Assembly (NCBI GenBank): GCA_020850415.1
Contig: JADZER010000024.1
Coordinates: 62,001 to 126,000 of the forward strand
DNA: 64,000 nt
DNA from: Phycisphaerales bacterium
GTDB lineage: Bacteria; Planctomycetota; Phycisphaerae; Phycisphaerales; UBA1924
Reading direction: 5' to 3'
In this document: piece by piece, positions 62,518-64,000 of the stretch
How positions within the stretch are numbered: the first letter of the stretch is position 1
Layout: every line of letters starts with the position of its first letter
The notes under the pieces: generated by a model
What the model was told of the DNA's origin: nothing
The model's input: only the letters and a program-made list of their open reading frames with translations
The model's database searches: none
Made by a program: the position numbers and the translations under genes

Positions 62518-62679
62518 GGACCGTTCGGTTCCCGCGCCCGGCCATGGTTCGCCACCGAGCGCCCTCGGATTCCGAAAGCAGGCTCGTCGGGGGTGGACAA
62601 GCCTGACCAGGGGGCGGGGTTTATGCCCCGTTTCCTCCGGCTCCCTGCCCACGATCTCCTCCGGGCAGGGGGCTTTTTT
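62518..62679 (+). ncRNA. Candidate small RNA (about 160 nt)
   Basis: Between the promoter at 62483-62511 and the terminator at 62640-62679 there is no credible coding frame. The RNA could fold into several local stems (ACCG-UU-CGGU; CCGAG-CGCC-CUCGG; CAGGCU...AGCCUG; CGGGG-UUUAUG-CCCCG). The terminator loop ACGAUCUCCUCC is C-rich and resembles an anti-Shine-Dalgarno sequence, a common feature of trans-acting small RNAs. I could not match it to SRP RNA, tmRNA or a known riboswitch; 6S RNA is the alternative of fitting size. A leader of the thioesterase gene is also possible. Confidence 0.55.
62640..62679 (+). terminator. Intrinsic terminator
   Basis: An 11-bp stem GCTCCCTGCCC/GGGCAGGGGGC (one G-U pair) with a 12-nt loop is followed by six T. 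This is the only strong intrinsic terminator I see in the window. Confidence 0.85.
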
Positions 62680-62733
62680 GTTTGGCGTTTTATCGGCTCT
62701 CTCCCCGGCATCCCCCCAGCGGCCCCCGACGCA

Positions 62734-62739
62734 TAGCCT
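62734..62739 (+). promoter_or_regulatory. -10-like box (TAGCCT), thioesterase gene, leaderless spacing
   Basis: TAGCCT ends 6 nt before ATG 62746, separate from the upstream terminator. Confidence 0.45.
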
Positions 62740-62745
62740 CCACCC

Positions 62746-63153
62746 ATGGCCCCACCGCCCCCCATCCAGGACCACCAGGGACGACGACTCGCCCTCCGCG
62801 TGGTCACCATGCCCCGAGAGACCAACCACTACGGCACGATCTTCGGCGGCGTGATCCTGAGCTACATCGACCAGGCCGGGTTCGTCGAGGCCCGCACCCA
62901 CGGCAACCACCGCTGGGTCACCGCCTCGATCGACCGCGTCGACTTCAAGAGCCCCGTCCACCTCGGCGACATCGTCAACTTCTACACCAAGACCGTCCGC
63001 GAGGGCACCACCAGCGTCACCGTCGAGGTCGAGGTCGAGGCCGAGCGCTGCGCCGGCTGCGATCATGTGCCCGTCACCATGGCCACCATGACCATGGTCG
63101 CCATCGACGACCTCGGCAAGCCCATCCCCTACAAAGCCCCGGCCACCGCCTGA
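62746..63153 (+). CDS. Acyl-CoA thioesterase (hotdog fold, YciA-like)
   Basis: This 135-residue protein hydrolyses acyl-CoA thioesters. It shows the single hotdog domain with the family pattern [21 protein letters not shown] and a later [17 protein letters not shown] strand. The C-terminal [15 protein letters not shown] is typical. ATG 62746 directly follows the TAGCCT box. The next gene starts 21 nt after its stop with its own box. Confidence 0.9.
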   Translation: MAPPPPIQDHQGRRLALRVVTMPRETNHYGTIFGGVILSYIDQAGFVEARTHGNHRWVTASIDRVDFKSPVHLGDIVNFYTKTVREGTTSVTVEVEVEAERCAGCDHVPVTMATMTMVAIDDLGKPIPYKAPATA

Positions 63154-63160
63154 CTCCCGC

Positions 63161-63166
63161 TACACT
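63161..63166 (+). promoter_or_regulatory. -10-like box (TACACT), STAS gene, leaderless spacing
   Basis: TACACT ends 8 nt before ATG 63175. Confidence 0.45.
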
Positions 63167-63174
63167 CACCGCCC

Positions 63175-63522
63175 ATGGCAGCCCAGTTCATCAAGTTCGA
63201 GCGGACCGGCACGGCCGTCGTCGGGCTCGTCGTGCCCACCAAGGTCACCGAGCGCGAGGCCGGCGTCATCTGCGACGAAGTCGGCGCCGCCGGGCAGAAC
63301 GCCGGGTGGCGCGTCGCACTCGACCTCTCCGAGGTCATGCTCCTCGCCTCCGCCGGACTCGGGGCCCTGCTCACCATCAACAAGCAGTGCAAGGCCGGCG
63401 GCGGGGCCCTGGCCGTCTTCGGGCTCAGCGAGGAGATCCTCGGCATGATCAGGCTCACCAAACTCGACAAGGTGCTGCAGATCAGGCCCGACCGCGACGC
63501 CGCACTGGAGGCCCTCGGATGA
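63175..63522 (+). CDS. STAS-domain protein (anti-anti-sigma factor-like)
   Basis: The 115-residue product is a single STAS domain. The phosphorylation site is likely Ser59 in [13 protein letters not shown], following the strand WRVALDLSE. In partner-switching systems this serine is phosphorylated by an anti-sigma kinase. No kinase or sigma partner is adjacent, so its partner is unknown. Its stop overlaps the purN start (ATGA). Confidence 0.85.
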   Translation: MAAQFIKFERTGTAVVGLVVPTKVTEREAGVICDEVGAAGQNAGWRVALDLSEVMLLASAGLGALLTINKQCKAGGGALAVFGLSEEILGMIRLTKLDKVLQIRPDRDAALEALG

Positions 63523-64000
63523 GCCCCGGGGCGCCTGCTCGGGCCCGCCTCGCGGTCCTGCTCTCCGGCGGCGGGCGGACACTCCTGAACCTCGCCGACC
63601 AGATCGACGCCGGGGCCCTCGACGCCCAGATCGCCCTGGTCATCGCCTCCAAAGACTGCGCAGGCGCCGACCGGGCCCGGGCCCGCGGGTTCGCCGTCGA
63701 GGTCATTCCCGGCACGATCCCCGCCCCGCGCCTGGAACAGGCCCTCCGAGCCGAACGAATCGCCTGGGTGGTGCTGGCCGGGTATCTCAAGCTCGTCGAG
63801 GTGCCCCGGGCCTACGCCGGGCGGGTCGTCAACATCCACCCCGCCCTGCTGCCCCGCCACGGGGGGAAGGGCATGTACGGCCACCATGTCCACCAAGCCG
63901 TGCTCGACGCAGGGGACCACGAATCCGGCTGCACCGTCCACCTCGTCGACGCCGAGTACGACCACGGACGCACCGTCCTCCAGCGACGCTGCCCCGTGCT
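63519..64000 (+). CDS. purN: Phosphoribosylglycinamide formyltransferase (3' end outside window)
   Basis: PurN adds a formyl group from 10-formyl-THF to GAR in purine synthesis. The visible 160 residues include the phosphate loop [12 protein letters not shown], the catalytic [17 protein letters not shown] (asparagine and histidine) and the aspartate in LVDAEYDHG. The frame is still open at 64000, so the gene is partial only because of the window edge. Confidence 0.95.
   Translation, partial: MSPGAPARARLAVLLSGGGRTLLNLADQIDAGALDAQIALVIASKDCAGADRARARGFAVEVIPGTIPAPRLEQALRAERIAWVVLAGYLKLVEVPRAYAGRVVNIHPALLPRHGGKGMYGHHVHQAVLDAGDHESGCTVHLVDAEYDHGRTVLQRRCPV

Noticed and set aside
62518-62679. SRP RNA, tmRNA or a known riboswitch (fluoride, ZTP, cobalamin considered)
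   Set aside because: The conserved loops of these classes (for example the GGAA tetraloop of SRP RNA) are not present. 6S RNA was not excluded.

Overview
The window is about 70% GC, densely coded on both strands, and looks like a chromosomal segment of a planctomycete, most likely of the Phycisphaerales. The lineage call rests on a secreted HAF-repeat protein ending in a GC-type dockerin-like tail (DFNGDG...CP), PilZ-centred regulatory proteins, several conserved-hypothetical families I associate with Planctomycetota, and the very GC-rich third codon positions. There is no prophage, insertion sequence, CRISPR array or rRNA operon. One tRNA (Leu, anticodon GAG) is present. purN is cut off by the right edge.

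Layout. 1-5 kb: pyrF, a DUF971 protein and recG, then two small zinc-ribbon membrane proteins. 5-10.4 kb: three translationally coupled glycosyltransferases. 10.7-17.7 kb (minus strand): an OB-fold/HD nuclease-like protein, a HEAT-like exported protein, a ferredoxin-NADP reductase, a large coiled-coil lipoprotein and a cytochrome-like secreted protein, followed by tRNA-Leu. 18.6-30.4 kb: a minus-strand ABC-2 permease facing a tightly coupled plus-strand operon of three SPFH (HflK/HflC-like) proteins, an ABC ATPase, an ABC permease and a TPR-like protein. 30.5-37.4 kb: a GCS2-CBS fusion coupled to an aspartoacylase-family protein, then a prolyl-oligopeptidase-family peptidase. 37.4-39.6 kb: an FmdB-like protein, an Mrr-like endonuclease of less GC-rich composition and a single-domain response regulator. 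39.8-49.4 kb: nnrD, a transglutaminase, an acyltransferase, rarA, 5-formyl-THF cyclo-ligase, an L,D-transpeptidase and gyrB. 49.6-53.9 kb: three PilZ proteins around a fructosamine-kinase-like gene, and queF. 53.9-58.7 kb: an oligopeptide-type binding protein and one permease, the HAF protein and a truncated sigma factor. 58.7-64 kb: a conserved hypothetical, a lipoprotein, nadB, a DinB-like protein, a probable small RNA, a thioesterase, a STAS protein and purN.

Most interesting observations. (1) Two 96-nt palindromic elements sit in the same reading frame inside recG, each adding about 32 residues to the helicase. (2) Related-looking inverted palindrome doublets lie between genes, and one ends the reading frame of a sigma factor that lacks region 4. 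(3) At least 13 genes carry a TANNNT box 5-8 nt before the start codon, which predicts widespread leaderless transcription. (4) A good sigma70-like promoter and a strong intrinsic terminator enclose about 160 nt without a gene, a candidate small RNA with a C-rich terminator loop. (5) The SPFH-SPFH-SPFH-ABC operon may be a membrane system whose role is not established.
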